Positions 27,017 through 34,288 of a stretch of 64,000 nt of DNA are shown in pieces (position 1 is the stretch's first letter; every line of letters starts with the position of its first letter). A program made the position numbers and the translations under genes. Origin of the DNA: an uncultured Collinsella sp. (lineage in GTDB: Bacteria > Actinomycetota > Coriobacteriia > Coriobacteriales > Coriobacteriaceae); assembly GCA_934667065.1 (NCBI GenBank), contig CAKULD010000005.1, forward strand, positions 124,001 through 188,000, given 5' to 3'. Under the pieces are notes generated by a model that worked only from the letters and a program-made list of their open reading frames with translations, was not told the DNA's origin and searched no databases.

Positions 27017-27733
27017 TTACGCGACGTTTTCGACCAGCTCGGCGACGATGGCATCGAAAGCGGCAACCGGGTCATCGGCACCGGTGATGGGACGGCCCAC
27101 CACGATGTGGCTCGCGCCACGCTCGATAGCCTGGGAAGGCGTGGCCACGCGGGACTGATCTCCCAGCGCCGCACCAACCGGACGAACACCCGGGGTAACG
27201 ATGAGCGCATCGGGGCCCAGCAGCTCACGCATATCGTGGGCCTCCATCGGCGAGCACACGATACCGTCGATGCCGTTGGCCTGGGCGAGCTTCGCCAGAC
27301 GCGCTGCCTCCTCGGCCACCGGCGACTCGACGCCGATCTCGCTGAGCGAATCCTGGTTCATGCTCGTGAGCACGGTGATGGCGACGAGCTTGGCACGGTC
27401 CTCGCGCGCCTCCTCGGCGCCCTCGCGGCAGGCAGCGAGCATGGCGCCCGAGCCCAGGCCGTGAACCGAAAGCAGGTCGGCACCGGCAAGCGAGGCCGAA
27501 CGGGCGGCACCGCGCACCTGATGCGGAATATCGTGGAACTTAAGGTCGAGGAAGACCTTGAAGCCTAAATCCTTGAACGTCTTGACGATCTCGGGGCCCT
27601 CGGCGTAATAGAGCGTCATGCCGACCTTGAGCCAGGCAGCATGGCCCGAAAGCTCGCGGGCGAGCTCGAGCGCACGCTCACGGTCGCAGTCGAGGGCGAC
27701 GATAACGCGGTCGCGGGCATCGGTCTCTAGCAT
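27017..27733 (-). CDS. pyrF: Orotidine 5'-phosphate decarboxylase
   Basis: Last step of UMP synthesis. The 238-aa barrel has the catalytic FLDLKFHDIPHQV segment, VTPGVRP phosphate loop and VVGRPIT. The ATG at 27733 overlaps the end of pyrD by seven bases. It closes the pyrR-B-C-K-D-F operon. Confidence 0.96.
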   Translation of the reverse strand: MLETDARDRVIVALDCDRERALELARELSGHAAWLKVGMTLYYAEGPEIVKTFKDLGFKVFLDLKFHDIPHQVRGAARSASLAGADLLSVHGLGSGAMLAACREGAEEAREDRAKLVAITVLTSMNQDSLSEIGVESPVAEEAARLAKLAQANGIDGIVCSPMEAHDMRELLGPDALIVTPGVRPVGAALGDQSRVATPSQAIERGASHIVVGRPITGADDPVAAFDAIVAELVENVA

Positions 27734-28650
27734 TCGAACGCACCTACCAGCTCGTTGATGTCCTTCACGCCCTGGGACTCGGCCCAGGCCTCGAGCTCAT
27801 GCGCGATCTTGAGCGAAGCGCACGGGTCGACGAAGTTGGCCATACCGACCGACACGCAGGTAGCGCCAGCCAGGATAAACTCAGCCGCGTCCTCACCGGT
27901 CATGACGCCGCCAACACCGTTGATGGGGATATCGACGGCCTGGGCAACCTCCCAGACCATACGCACGGCGATGTGGTGGCACAGCGGGCCCGAAAGGCCG
28001 CCCTTGGGCTTGGCGACGCGCGACTTGCGGGTGTGCACGTCAATAGCCATACCCTGGATGGAGTTGATGACCGAAAGGCCGTCGGCGCCCTCGGCCTCGA
28101 GGGCCTTGGCGATCTCGGCGACGTTGACCGGAGCCATCTTCACGAACAGCGGCTTGTCGGTCACCTTGCGGCAGGCGGCCATGACGGCAGAGGCGCCCTT
28201 GGGCGTGGAGCCCATGGCGGCACCGCCGGCGGCGATGTTGGGGCAGCTCACGTTGATCTCGTAGCCGGCAGCCCAGGGGCACAGCTCGACATACATCTCG
28301 AGCGCGCGGACAAACTCGTCAACGGAGTGGCCGGCAACCTGACAGATGACCTGGCAGCCGTCCTTGGAAAGCTGCTCGAGCCACGGACCGGACTCACGGG
28401 CGAAGGCGGCGACGCCGGGGTTCTGCAGACCCACGGAGTTGATCATGCCGCCGGGGATCTCGGCCATGCGGGGCGCAGGATTGCCGGGCCAGGGCTCGGC
28501 AGCGCAACCCTTGGTGGTGATGGCACCCAGCTGGGACACATCGAAGAAGTTCTGGAACTGCCAACCGTAGCCAAAGGTACCGGCTGCGGTGTTGATGGGG
28601 TTCTGCATCTTGACGCCGCCGAAATCGACGGCCATGTTCACGGTACCCAC
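27727..28650 (-). CDS. pyrD: Dihydroorotate dehydrogenase B, catalytic subunit
   Basis: FMN enzyme oxidising dihydroorotate. The catalytic base is the cysteine in YEINVSCPN, which marks class 1B, the NAD-linked type that needs PyrK, encoded immediately upstream. 307 aa if translation begins at the GTG at 28650, whose G is shared with the pyrK stop (TAGTG). A GTG at 28641 and an ATG at 28635 (MAVDFGGVKMQNP) are alternatives, and none has a clear ribosome-binding site. Confidence 0.93.
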   Translation of the reverse strand: MGTVNMAVDFGGVKMQNPINTAAGTFGYGWQFQNFFDVSQLGAITTKGCAAEPWPGNPAPRMAEIPGGMINSVGLQNPGVAAFARESGPWLEQLSKDGCQVICQVAGHSVDEFVRALEMYVELCPWAAGYEINVSCPNIAAGGAAMGSTPKGASAVMAACRKVTDKPLFVKMAPVNVAEIAKALEAEGADGLSVINSIQGMAIDVHTRKSRVAKPKGGLSGPLCHHIAVRMVWEVAQAVDIPINGVGGVMTGEDAAEFILAGATCVSVGMANFVDPCASLKIAHELEAWAESQGVKDINELVGAFEC

Positions 28651-29441
28651 TAGAAGACCACCACCTTGGAAGCATCAAACACGGGGCCGCACATGCAGGC
28701 GCCCTTCATACCGTCGACCGTCTCGACATTGCAGGTGTTGCAGGCGCCAAAGCCGCAGCTCATCATGCGCTCGAGCGACACCTCGCAATACGCGCCGGCC
28801 TCGGCGGCAGCGGCGGCGACCTTCTTCATCATGACGGCGGGACCGCAGCTGGCGACGTAGTCGTAACCGCCCTCGCCTAGCAGCTCGGTGGCAGGATCGG
28901 TGCAGAAACCGTGCGTGCCCAGCGTGCCGTCGTCGGTGCACACGTTGACCGTGGCACCCAGCGCGCGGAACTCATCGACGCCCACGGCCTTGGACGCGGT
29001 ACCAAAGCCCAGACACACGTCAACGTCCACGCCCTGATTGGCAAGCATGCCGGCCAGGCAGAGCACGGGCGGAACGCCGATGCCGCCGGCGACGAGCAGT
29101 GCCTTCCTGGTGCCCTCGGGCACGAGCCAGCCGCGGCCGCCAGGGCCCAGCAGGTTGGAGGTGGAGCCAGGGGCCATCTGCGACAGACGACGGGTGTCGT
29201 CGCCCACGACGGCGTACCACAGCTCAACGGTGCCGGCCTGGGCGTCGGCGCGATAGAAGCTCAGGGGCACGCGAAGCAGCGAGGACGCATCGCCGGGCAC
29301 GGCGATGTTCACAAACTGACCGGGCTTGAGCGCACTTGCAAGCTTGGGGGCCGAGATAACGATCGAGAAGATGCCGTCGGCAATCTCCCGGTTCGAGACG
29401 ACCTCGAAGTCGTGCATGCGTGCAGTGGAAGGTGTGGGCAT
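28650..29441 (-). CDS. pyrK: Dihydroorotate dehydrogenase B, electron transfer subunit
   Basis: FAD- and 2Fe-2S-containing partner that passes electrons from PyrD to NAD. FAD-binding LRVPLSFYR, NAD-binding LLVAGGIGVPPVL and a C-terminal cysteine cluster CGFGACNTC followed by CMCGPVF are visible. Start at 29441 (MPTPSTARMHDFEV) with GGAG six bases upstream; 263 aa. About 92 bp containing a hairpin separate it from pyrC. Confidence 0.94.
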   Translation of the reverse strand: MPTPSTARMHDFEVVSNREIADGIFSIVISAPKLASALKPGQFVNIAVPGDASSLLRVPLSFYRADAQAGTVELWYAVVGDDTRRLSQMAPGSTSNLLGPGGRGWLVPEGTRKALLVAGGIGVPPVLCLAGMLANQGVDVDVCLGFGTASKAVGVDEFRALGATVNVCTDDGTLGTHGFCTDPATELLGEGGYDYVASCGPAVMMKKVAAAAAEAGAYCEVSLERMMSCGFGACNTCNVETVDGMKGACMCGPVFDASKVVVF

Positions 29442-29488
29442 AGACGCTCCAATCCCCCATGCGGTTGCATGGACCAAACGAACAGAAA

Positions 29489-29513
29489 GCGCGGCACCGC
29501 AAGGGCGCCGCGC
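29489..29513 (-). terminator. Hairpin in the pyrC-pyrK gap, possible internal terminator
   Basis: Minus-strand stem GCGCGGC / GCCGCGC around an 11-base loop is followed by TTTCTGTTCGTTT. It could lower expression of pyrK-pyrD-pyrF relative to pyrB-pyrC. The tail is interrupted, so efficient termination is uncertain. Confidence 0.45.
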
Positions 29514-29533
29514 ACAAAAGCGATAAGGCTATG

Positions 29534-30823
29534 CTAGCAGATGCAGCCGTCGGCAAGCGTCTGTTTACCGCCGACAAATACATCGGTGGCACGACCGGTG
29601 AGCGTGCGACCGGCAAAACCGGAGTTCTCGGCGCGCGACTCGTAGCCGTCCTCGCCGACCGTCCAGGTGGCGTTTGCGTCGAAGACGGTCAGGTCGGCAA
29701 CGGAGCCCGCCTTGACCTGAACCTGATCCAGGCCCAGGATCTCACGCGGCTTGATGGCCATGAGCTCGACCATGCGGCCCATGCCCATCTTGCCGGTGTT
29801 GACCAGCTCGGTGAGCACGAGTGCCAGCGAGGTCTCGAGGCCGATCATGCCGAAGGGCGCGAGCTCGAACTCACGGGCCTTCTCCCACGGGGTGTGGGGG
29901 GCGTGGTCGGTGACGATAGCGTCGACGGTGCCGTCGATGACGCCCTGGCGGATAGCCTCGGCGTCCTCGTCGGTACGCAGCGGCGGGTTGACCTTGAGCG
30001 AGGTGTTGTAGGTCTCGTCCAGGTCGTTCTCGGTCAGGAACATGTGGTGCGGGGTGGCCTCGCAGGTGACCTGCACGCCGGCGGCCTTACCGGCACGCAC
30101 GAGCTCCAGACCGTGGGCGGTGGAGATGTGCTGGATGTGCAGCTTGGCACCGGTCAGCTTGGCGATCTCGATGTCACGGGCGATCTGAAGCTCCTCGCCT
30201 GCCGCCGGCCAGCCCTCGAGGGCCAGACGGGTCGAGACCTTGCCCTCGTTGATCTGGCCGTGACCGACCAGGTCCTCGTCCTGGCAGTGGCTCATAAAGA
30301 CCTTGCCGAACATCTTGCCGTAGTCCATGCAGCGACGGAGCATACCCGCACCCTGCACGCCGCGACCGTCGTCAGTGAAGGCGACGGCGCCATGTGCGAC
30401 CATATCGCCCATCTCGGACATGGCCTCACCCTTAAGACCGCGGGTCATGGCGCCCGACGGATAGACGCGGCAGTGGCCAACCTCGGCAGCGCGGGACTTG
30501 ACGAACTCCACGACGGTGCCGTTATCGGTGACGGGGTCGGTGTTGGGCATGGAGCACACGCCGGTGAAGCCGCCCTTGGCAGCAGCGCGGGTGCCGCTCT
30601 CGATGTCCTCTTTGACCTCATAGCCGGGCTCACGCAGATGGACGTGCATGTCCACCAGGCCGGGGACGAGGTACTTGCCGGAAAGGTCGCGGACCTCGGC
30701 TCCCTCGGCGGCGAGATTCTCGCCGACCTCGGCGATCTTGTCGCCGTCAATCAGGACGTCAACGACACCGTCAAGCTCGACGGACGGGTCGACGACGTGG
30801 GCATTCTTAAGAAGCAAGGCCAT
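29534..30823 (-). CDS. pyrC: Dihydroorotase
   Basis: Zinc amidohydrolase cyclising carbamoyl aspartate. DMHVHLREPGYE supplies two metal histidines near residue 60, followed by TDHAPHTP near 300. 429 aa, class I type. The ATG at 30823 (MALLLKNAHVVDP) follows GGAGG by eight bases and overlaps the pyrB 3' end by 17 nt, an arrangement often linked to PyrB-PyrC association in other bacteria. Confidence 0.95.
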   Translation of the reverse strand: MALLLKNAHVVDPSVELDGVVDVLIDGDKIAEVGENLAAEGAEVRDLSGKYLVPGLVDMHVHLREPGYEVKEDIESGTRAAAKGGFTGVCSMPNTDPVTDNGTVVEFVKSRAAEVGHCRVYPSGAMTRGLKGEAMSEMGDMVAHGAVAFTDDGRGVQGAGMLRRCMDYGKMFGKVFMSHCQDEDLVGHGQINEGKVSTRLALEGWPAAGEELQIARDIEIAKLTGAKLHIQHISTAHGLELVRAGKAAGVQVTCEATPHHMFLTENDLDETYNTSLKVNPPLRTDEDAEAIRQGVIDGTVDAIVTDHAPHTPWEKAREFELAPFGMIGLETSLALVLTELVNTGKMGMGRMVELMAIKPREILGLDQVQVKAGSVADLTVFDANATWTVGEDGYESRAENSGFAGRTLTGRATDVFVGGKQTLADGCIC

Positions 30824-31751
30824 TATCGGCACCTCCAAGCAGCAGATACAGGATAGCCATACGCACACAGATACCGGCGTAGACCTGCTCCAGGATGACG
30901 GAGCGTTGCGGGTGGTCGGCCATATAGGAGTCGAACTCGACGCCGCGGTTGATAGGGCCCGGGTGGCAGATGATCGCGTCGGGCTTCATGAGCTTCTCGC
31001 GGTCCTTGGTCAGGCCGAAGAGCTTGTGGTACTCGCGAATGGTCGGGAACGGAGCACCCTCGAGACGCTCCTGCTGCACGCGCAGCATGTAGACGACGTC
31101 CAGCTCGGGCAGGACGGAATCGAGGTCGCTCGTCACGTGGTCGCAGCCCAGGACCTCGGGCGCCGGCGGAAGCAGCGTGCCGGGAGCGACGGCGTAGGTC
31201 TCGCAGCCCATGATCTTAAGGGCGGGGATCAGCGAGCCGCAGACGCGGGAGTGGGCGATGTCGCCGACGACGGCGACCTTCAGACCGTGGAAGTCGCCCT
31301 TGTGCTCCCAGATGGTGTACAGGTCGAGCAGGGCCTGCGTGGGGTGGTTGTGCTTGCCGTCGCCGGCGCAGATGACGCTCGCGGGCGAGTTCTGCGTGAC
31401 GATGTAGGGAGCACCGGCGTGCTTATCGCGAACGACGATGCAATCAATCTTGTAGGCGTTGAGGGTCTCGACGGTGTCGACGAGGCTCTCGCCCTTGACC
31501 GTGGAGGTCGAGGAGCCGCCAAAGTTGAGGCTGTCGGCCGAAAGACGCTTCTCGGCGAGCTCGAAGGAGCTGCGGGTACGCGTCGAAGGCTCGTTGAACA
31601 TGTTGACGATGGTCTTACCCTTGAGCGTGGGGACCTTCTTGATGGCACGCTCGTTAACCTCGGAGAACGCCTTGGCGGTCTCGAGGATGAGCTTGATGTC
31701 CTCTTCGGAGTACTCGGTAATGTCGATCAGGTGCTTATGGTTGAACGCCAC
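30807..31751 (-). CDS. pyrB: Aspartate carbamoyltransferase catalytic subunit
   Basis: Forms carbamoyl aspartate. The carbamoyl-phosphate loop FNEPSTRTRSSFE is at about 50 and the second signature GDGKHNHPTQALLD at about 130. I prefer the GTG at 31751 (VAFNHKHLID), because GGAGGT lies ten bases before it; a GTG at 31763 would sit inside that ribosome-binding site. No pyrI regulatory subunit is present in the window. 314 aa. Confidence 0.95.
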   Translation of the reverse strand: MAFNHKHLIDITEYSEEDIKLILETAKAFSEVNERAIKKVPTLKGKTIVNMFNEPSTRTRSSFELAEKRLSADSLNFGGSSTSTVKGESLVDTVETLNAYKIDCIVVRDKHAGAPYIVTQNSPASVICAGDGKHNHPTQALLDLYTIWEHKGDFHGLKVAVVGDIAHSRVCGSLIPALKIMGCETYAVAPGTLLPPAPEVLGCDHVTSDLDSVLPELDVVYMLRVQQERLEGAPFPTIREYHKLFGLTKDREKLMKPDAIICHPGPINRGVEFDSYMADHPQRSVILEQVYAGICVRMAILYLLLGGADNGLAS

Positions 31752-31755
31752 GGTA

Positions 31756-32340
31756 CTACTCACCTCCCAGCGGCGCGGAGCCCACGTGGGAACCCGGCGC
31801 GACGTCGTTGATCTCGACAGCGGTGCGGCCGTCGACTTCCTTCATATATAGGTGCACGTTCTCCTCGTGAGACGAGGGAACGTTCTTGCCGACAAAGTCC
31901 GGCGAGATGGGGAGTTCGCGGTGACCGCGGTCAACGAGAACTGCCAGCTCAATGCGGCTCGGACGGCCCAGGTCCATGACGGCGTCCAGAGCGGCACGGA
32001 TGGTTCGACCCGTATACAGGATGTCGTCCACCAGCACGACGCGCTTGCCGTCGACGCTGAAGGGAATGTTGGTGGCGTGGATCGCGGGAGCGAAATTGGT
32101 CGCGTAGTCATCGCGATAGAAGCTAATATCCAGGCTGCCGAGCGGAACGTCGACACCCTCGATCTCCTTGATTGCCTCGGCAAGCTTCTTTGCCAGAAGG
32201 TCGCCGCGCGTGACGATGCCGACCAGAGCGAGGTCTTCACAGCCCTCGTTGCGCTCGAGGATCTCGTGCGCGATGCGGGTCATCGCTCGGTTGACGGCGG
32301 TCTCGTCCATGATGACCGCCTTGGGGGAAGTCGTGCCCAT
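31756..32340 (-). CDS. pyrR: Bifunctional pyr attenuation protein / uracil phosphoribosyltransferase
   Basis: UMP-sensing RNA-binding regulator of pyrimidine operons with weak UPRT activity. The PRPP loop VVLVDDILYTGRTIRAAL is at about 100-117, and the basic segment LVDRGHRELPISPDFVGKN is typical of PyrR. 194 aa, with AAGGAG before the ATG at 32340. The leader upstream carries two mutually exclusive stems, consistent with PyrR-controlled termination. Confidence 0.95.
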   Translation of the reverse strand: MGTTSPKAVIMDETAVNRAMTRIAHEILERNEGCEDLALVGIVTRGDLLAKKLAEAIKEIEGVDVPLGSLDISFYRDDYATNFAPAIHATNIPFSVDGKRVVLVDDILYTGRTIRAALDAVMDLGRPSRIELAVLVDRGHRELPISPDFVGKNVPSSHEENVHLYMKEVDGRTAVEINDVAPGSHVGSAPLGGE

Positions 32341-32379
32341 CGATCTCCTTCCTCACATGTCTTGACTGCTGACACAGTC

Positions 32380-32468
32380 AAAAAAATAGATGCCCGACCG
32401 CTCAAAGCGGACCAGACACCCACAGGAAGGACTGCTCGATGGCAGCTATGTAATTCCATGTGGGTATC
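32380..32468 (-). promoter_or_regulatory. pyr operon leader: antiterminator-type stem and intrinsic terminator
   Basis: Read on the minus strand, GATACCCACA (32459-32468) pairs with TGTGGGTGTC (32415-32424). GGAA/TTCC extends that stem upward, and CTGC/GCAG lies inside it. Just downstream, 32389-32420 folds into a terminator hairpin with a CCGCT/AGCGG upper helix, followed by TATTTTTTT. The segment GGTGTCTGG belongs to both structures, so they exclude each other, as expected for a PyrR-controlled attenuator. A further TTGACTG/CAGTCAA hairpin lies at 32362-32381. Confidence 0.72.
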
Positions 32469-32489
32469 TCGTACCCCTTTAATGGTCAA

Positions 32490-32517
32490 GAGATAGTGTA
32501 GCCAACCTCGAGCTCAA
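32490..32517 (-). promoter_or_regulatory. Possible promoter of the pyr operon
   Basis: Minus strand TTGAGC (32512-32517), 16-bp spacer, then TATCTC (32490-32495). It lies just upstream of the attenuator leader. The -10 is weak. Confidence 0.4.
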
Positions 32518-32593
32518 TTGCGAGTATAAAAACCAAGCAATCGATAAACGGGGGCAGTGCCTCCATAAACCTATATATATTTGCGGGATGCGC

Positions 32594-32622
32594 TTGAAAA
32601 CGTACACGCGAGCTGGCATAAT
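32594..32622 (+). promoter_or_regulatory. Promoter upstream of rpmB
   Basis: TTGAAA (32594-32599), 17-bp spacer, CATAAT (32617-32622), giving a leader of about 160 nt before rpmB. A second, extended -10 element TGCTATAGT lies closer at 32729-32737, identical to that of rpsT. Between 32341 and 32791 there is no gene; the stretch holds the pyr leader and these divergent promoters. Confidence 0.55.
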
Positions 32623-32791
32623 CCCCTTCGCTGCACGCGAATCGGATCTACGTCCAGGGCCGAGGCGTCGGCACTATCGCCAAAAGAGGAATATCTCTGT
32701 GTAGATTGCGCACAGAGGGCTGCTTCTGTGCTATAGTTCAGGCTTGTTTGTTAACGCGACATGTTCGTTTGTCGCCCAAGGAGGGTCAGTT

Positions 32792-32980
32792 ATGTCCAAA
32801 GTTTGCGAAGTTTGCGGTAAGCACCCCGTTGCCGGTCGCTCCATCAGCCACTCTCACCGCGTCACCAACCGTAAGTTCCGCCCCAACATCCAGCGCGTCT
32901 ACGTCGTCGTCGATGGTCACCGTCGCAAGATGAACGTTTGCTCCACCTGCCTCAAGTCCGGCAAGGTTGCGCGCTCCTAA
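32792..32980 (+). CDS. rpmB: 50S ribosomal protein L28
   Basis: 62-aa ribosomal protein of the large subunit. It carries two CxxC pairs (VCEVCGK and VCSTCLKSG) and so belongs to the zinc-binding L28 form. SHRVTNRKFRPNIQ is the rRNA-binding core. Start at 32792 after AAGGAGGG. A single-gene unit with its own promoters and a strong terminator, and the first plus-strand gene of the window. Confidence 0.96.
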   Translation: MSKVCEVCGKHPVAGRSISHSHRVTNRKFRPNIQRVYVVVDGHRRKMNVCSTCLKSGKVARS

Positions 32981-33049
32981 ATAAGGTCTTACTTAAAAGT
33001 ACCTCGGACTCTCCGGGTCAAAGACCTCGCGTTCACATAGAACTTACCA

Positions 33050-33082
33050 AAGGCGTCCTCCCCCACGGAGGACGCCTTTTTT
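33050..33082 (+). terminator. Rho-independent terminator of rpmB
   Basis: Stem GGCGTCCTCC / GGAGGACGCC with a five-base loop is followed by six T residues. Confidence 0.93.
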
Positions 33083-33093
33083 GGTGCAACACC

Positions 33094-33142
33094 CATTGGG
33101 GACAGACTTACACGAGTGTTTTCACGCATTTGGGACAGACAT
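33094..33142 (+). repeat. Left REP-like end of the RAYT unit
   Basis: Starts CATTGGGGACAGACTT and ends ATTTGGGACAGACAT, with a hairpin-forming GAGTG..CAC centre. The hairpin is weaker than in the right copy because two of the four differences fall in the stem. Confidence 0.8.
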
Positions 33143-33174
33143 GACGCTTGCCGGCAGCGGTCCTCGGCCCCGCC

Positions 33175-33951
33175 TCACGCCGCCTCGTTCCAGCCCGCGG
33201 TGGCCTTGGTCACGCTTGTAGCGCCGATGCCGGTAATGCGGACAATTTGCTTGACCGTGAGATGCGCCCGCCTGAGCCTCAGCAAACAGGCATCGCGTTC
33301 GGAGCGTGGCAGGGCCTTGAGCAGCGTGGGATCTATGCTTGGCAGGACTTCATACGCGACGATAAGGGCATCCTCATCGGGAATCCGCCGGCGAGGAAGA
33401 ACGTTCTCTGACCAGATCTGCCCGGCAACTTCCTTGAGATGATCGCAATAGCAACGGGAGCCTCCGACAATATCGAGCATAGGGGTCGCATCGCAGATGT
33501 CAAAGGGATCGTAGCCCAGCTGATATGCCTTGAAGCTTGACCAGCGGTACGCCTCGAGCGAGTCGAGCGCACCTTTCACGGGATTGAGATGAATATAGTC
33601 GAGCAGCTGCACCGCCTGCGTGTCCGACTCAACCGCGACCCGCGAATAGCGATTGTCAAACAGATGTCCCGTTCTTCCCGTTTTCCTATTGAAATACTTC
33701 GCATATGCCGTCAATGCGCACTGCATCGCCTTTGAAAGATTGTCAAATGGATCATCAACCATCAAATGGAAGTGATTGTCCATAAGGCACCAAGCCAACA
33801 CCGCCACTTCATGGCACGCGAACCTGTCCGAGATATCCGATAAAAAGCGATAGCGGTCGGAGTCATCTTCAAAAATAATCTGTTTGGAATTGCCGCGGTC
33901 ATAGACATGGTAATAGCCGGTGAGCGAAACAGCGCGGGCGCATCGGGGCAC
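33175..33951 (-). CDS. REP-associated tyrosine transposase (RAYT, Y1/HUH family)
   Basis: Single-strand transposase related to IS200/IS605 TnpA; RAYTs are thought to act on REP hairpins. The HUH motif NHFHLMV is at residues 59-65 and the catalytic tyrosine is Y83 or Y86 in the YAKYFN region, followed by TGRTGHLFDNRY. A C-terminal helix-turn-helix (LTVKQIVRITGIGATSVTKA) follows. The start is a GTG at 33951 with AAAGGAG five bases upstream, giving 258 aa. Frame and motifs are intact, so it may be active. Two tandem CTGTACAGG units (33968-33985) precede it. Confidence 0.85.
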   Translation of the reverse strand: MPRCARAVSLTGYYHVYDRGNSKQIIFEDDSDRYRFLSDISDRFACHEVAVLAWCLMDNHFHLMVDDPFDNLSKAMQCALTAYAKYFNRKTGRTGHLFDNRYSRVAVESDTQAVQLLDYIHLNPVKGALDSLEAYRWSSFKAYQLGYDPFDICDATPMLDIVGGSRCYCDHLKEVAGQIWSENVLPRRRIPDEDALIVAYEVLPSIDPTLLKALPRSERDACLLRLRRAHLTVKQIVRITGIGATSVTKATAGWNEAA

Positions 33952-34087
33952 AATCTCTCCTTTCAAACTGTACAGGCTGTACAGGCAACGCCTAAAAGGA
34001 GAGAAAAAACGCAAAATGCTGAGCCTGCAACCTATTTATATCCAATAAGGGGCAATAACAGGCCCAGAACGGCAAAATGGCAAATCG

Positions 34088-34136
34088 ATGTCTGTCCCAA
34101 ATGAGTGAAAGCACTCATGCAAGTCTGTCCCCAATG
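34088..34136 (-). repeat. Right REP-like end of the RAYT unit
   Basis: Inverted copy of 33094-33142. The centre forms a full seven-base stem ATGAGTG / CACTCAT. This copy looks the more intact of the two. Confidence 0.8.
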
Positions 34137-34165
34137 AGCGGGGCGATGCTGGTAGCAAGTTTTAG

Positions 34166-34197
34166 TTAAAACGCTTCAGTTTATTGAAGCGTTTTAG
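34166..34197 (+). promoter_or_regulatory. Paired LacI-type operator-like sites upstream of adhE
   Basis: TTAAAACGCTTCAG (34166-34179) and its inverse TTGAAGCGTTTTAG (34184-34197) match the palindrome before ppdK (58085-58102) in the core CTAAAACGCTT. Together they can also fold as an 11-bp hairpin ending in TTTT. The site lies about 90 bp before the adhE start; a possible -10 TATTAT is at 34243-34248. Between 33952 and 34288 there is otherwise only the RAYT end. Confidence 0.5.
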
Positions 34198-34288
34198 TGT
34201 GCCTTTTACGGGAATCTTACCACTCACCGAATTATTTATTGCTATTATGCAAGGCGTAGGGTAAATCTCCGATCGCAAGGAGACACAA

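Larger units (their letters stand above)
33094..34136 (-). mobile_element. RAYT-type transposase unit bounded by 49-bp inverted repeats
   Basis: A 1.04-kb unit inserted between rpmB and adhE. Its ends, 33094-33142 and 34088-34136, are inverted repeats agreeing at 45 of 49 positions. Each carries GGGACAGAC-type motifs at both sides of a small hairpin, as REP-like elements do. The single gene inside encodes a Y1/HUH transposase. I see no flanking direct repeat, as expected for this class. Confidence 0.8.

Noticed and set aside
33968..33985. Two CTGTACAGG units as the start of a CRISPR or satellite array
   Set aside because: Just two 9-bp units with no spacer and no further copies; more likely a chance tandem or a small operator in front of the transposase.
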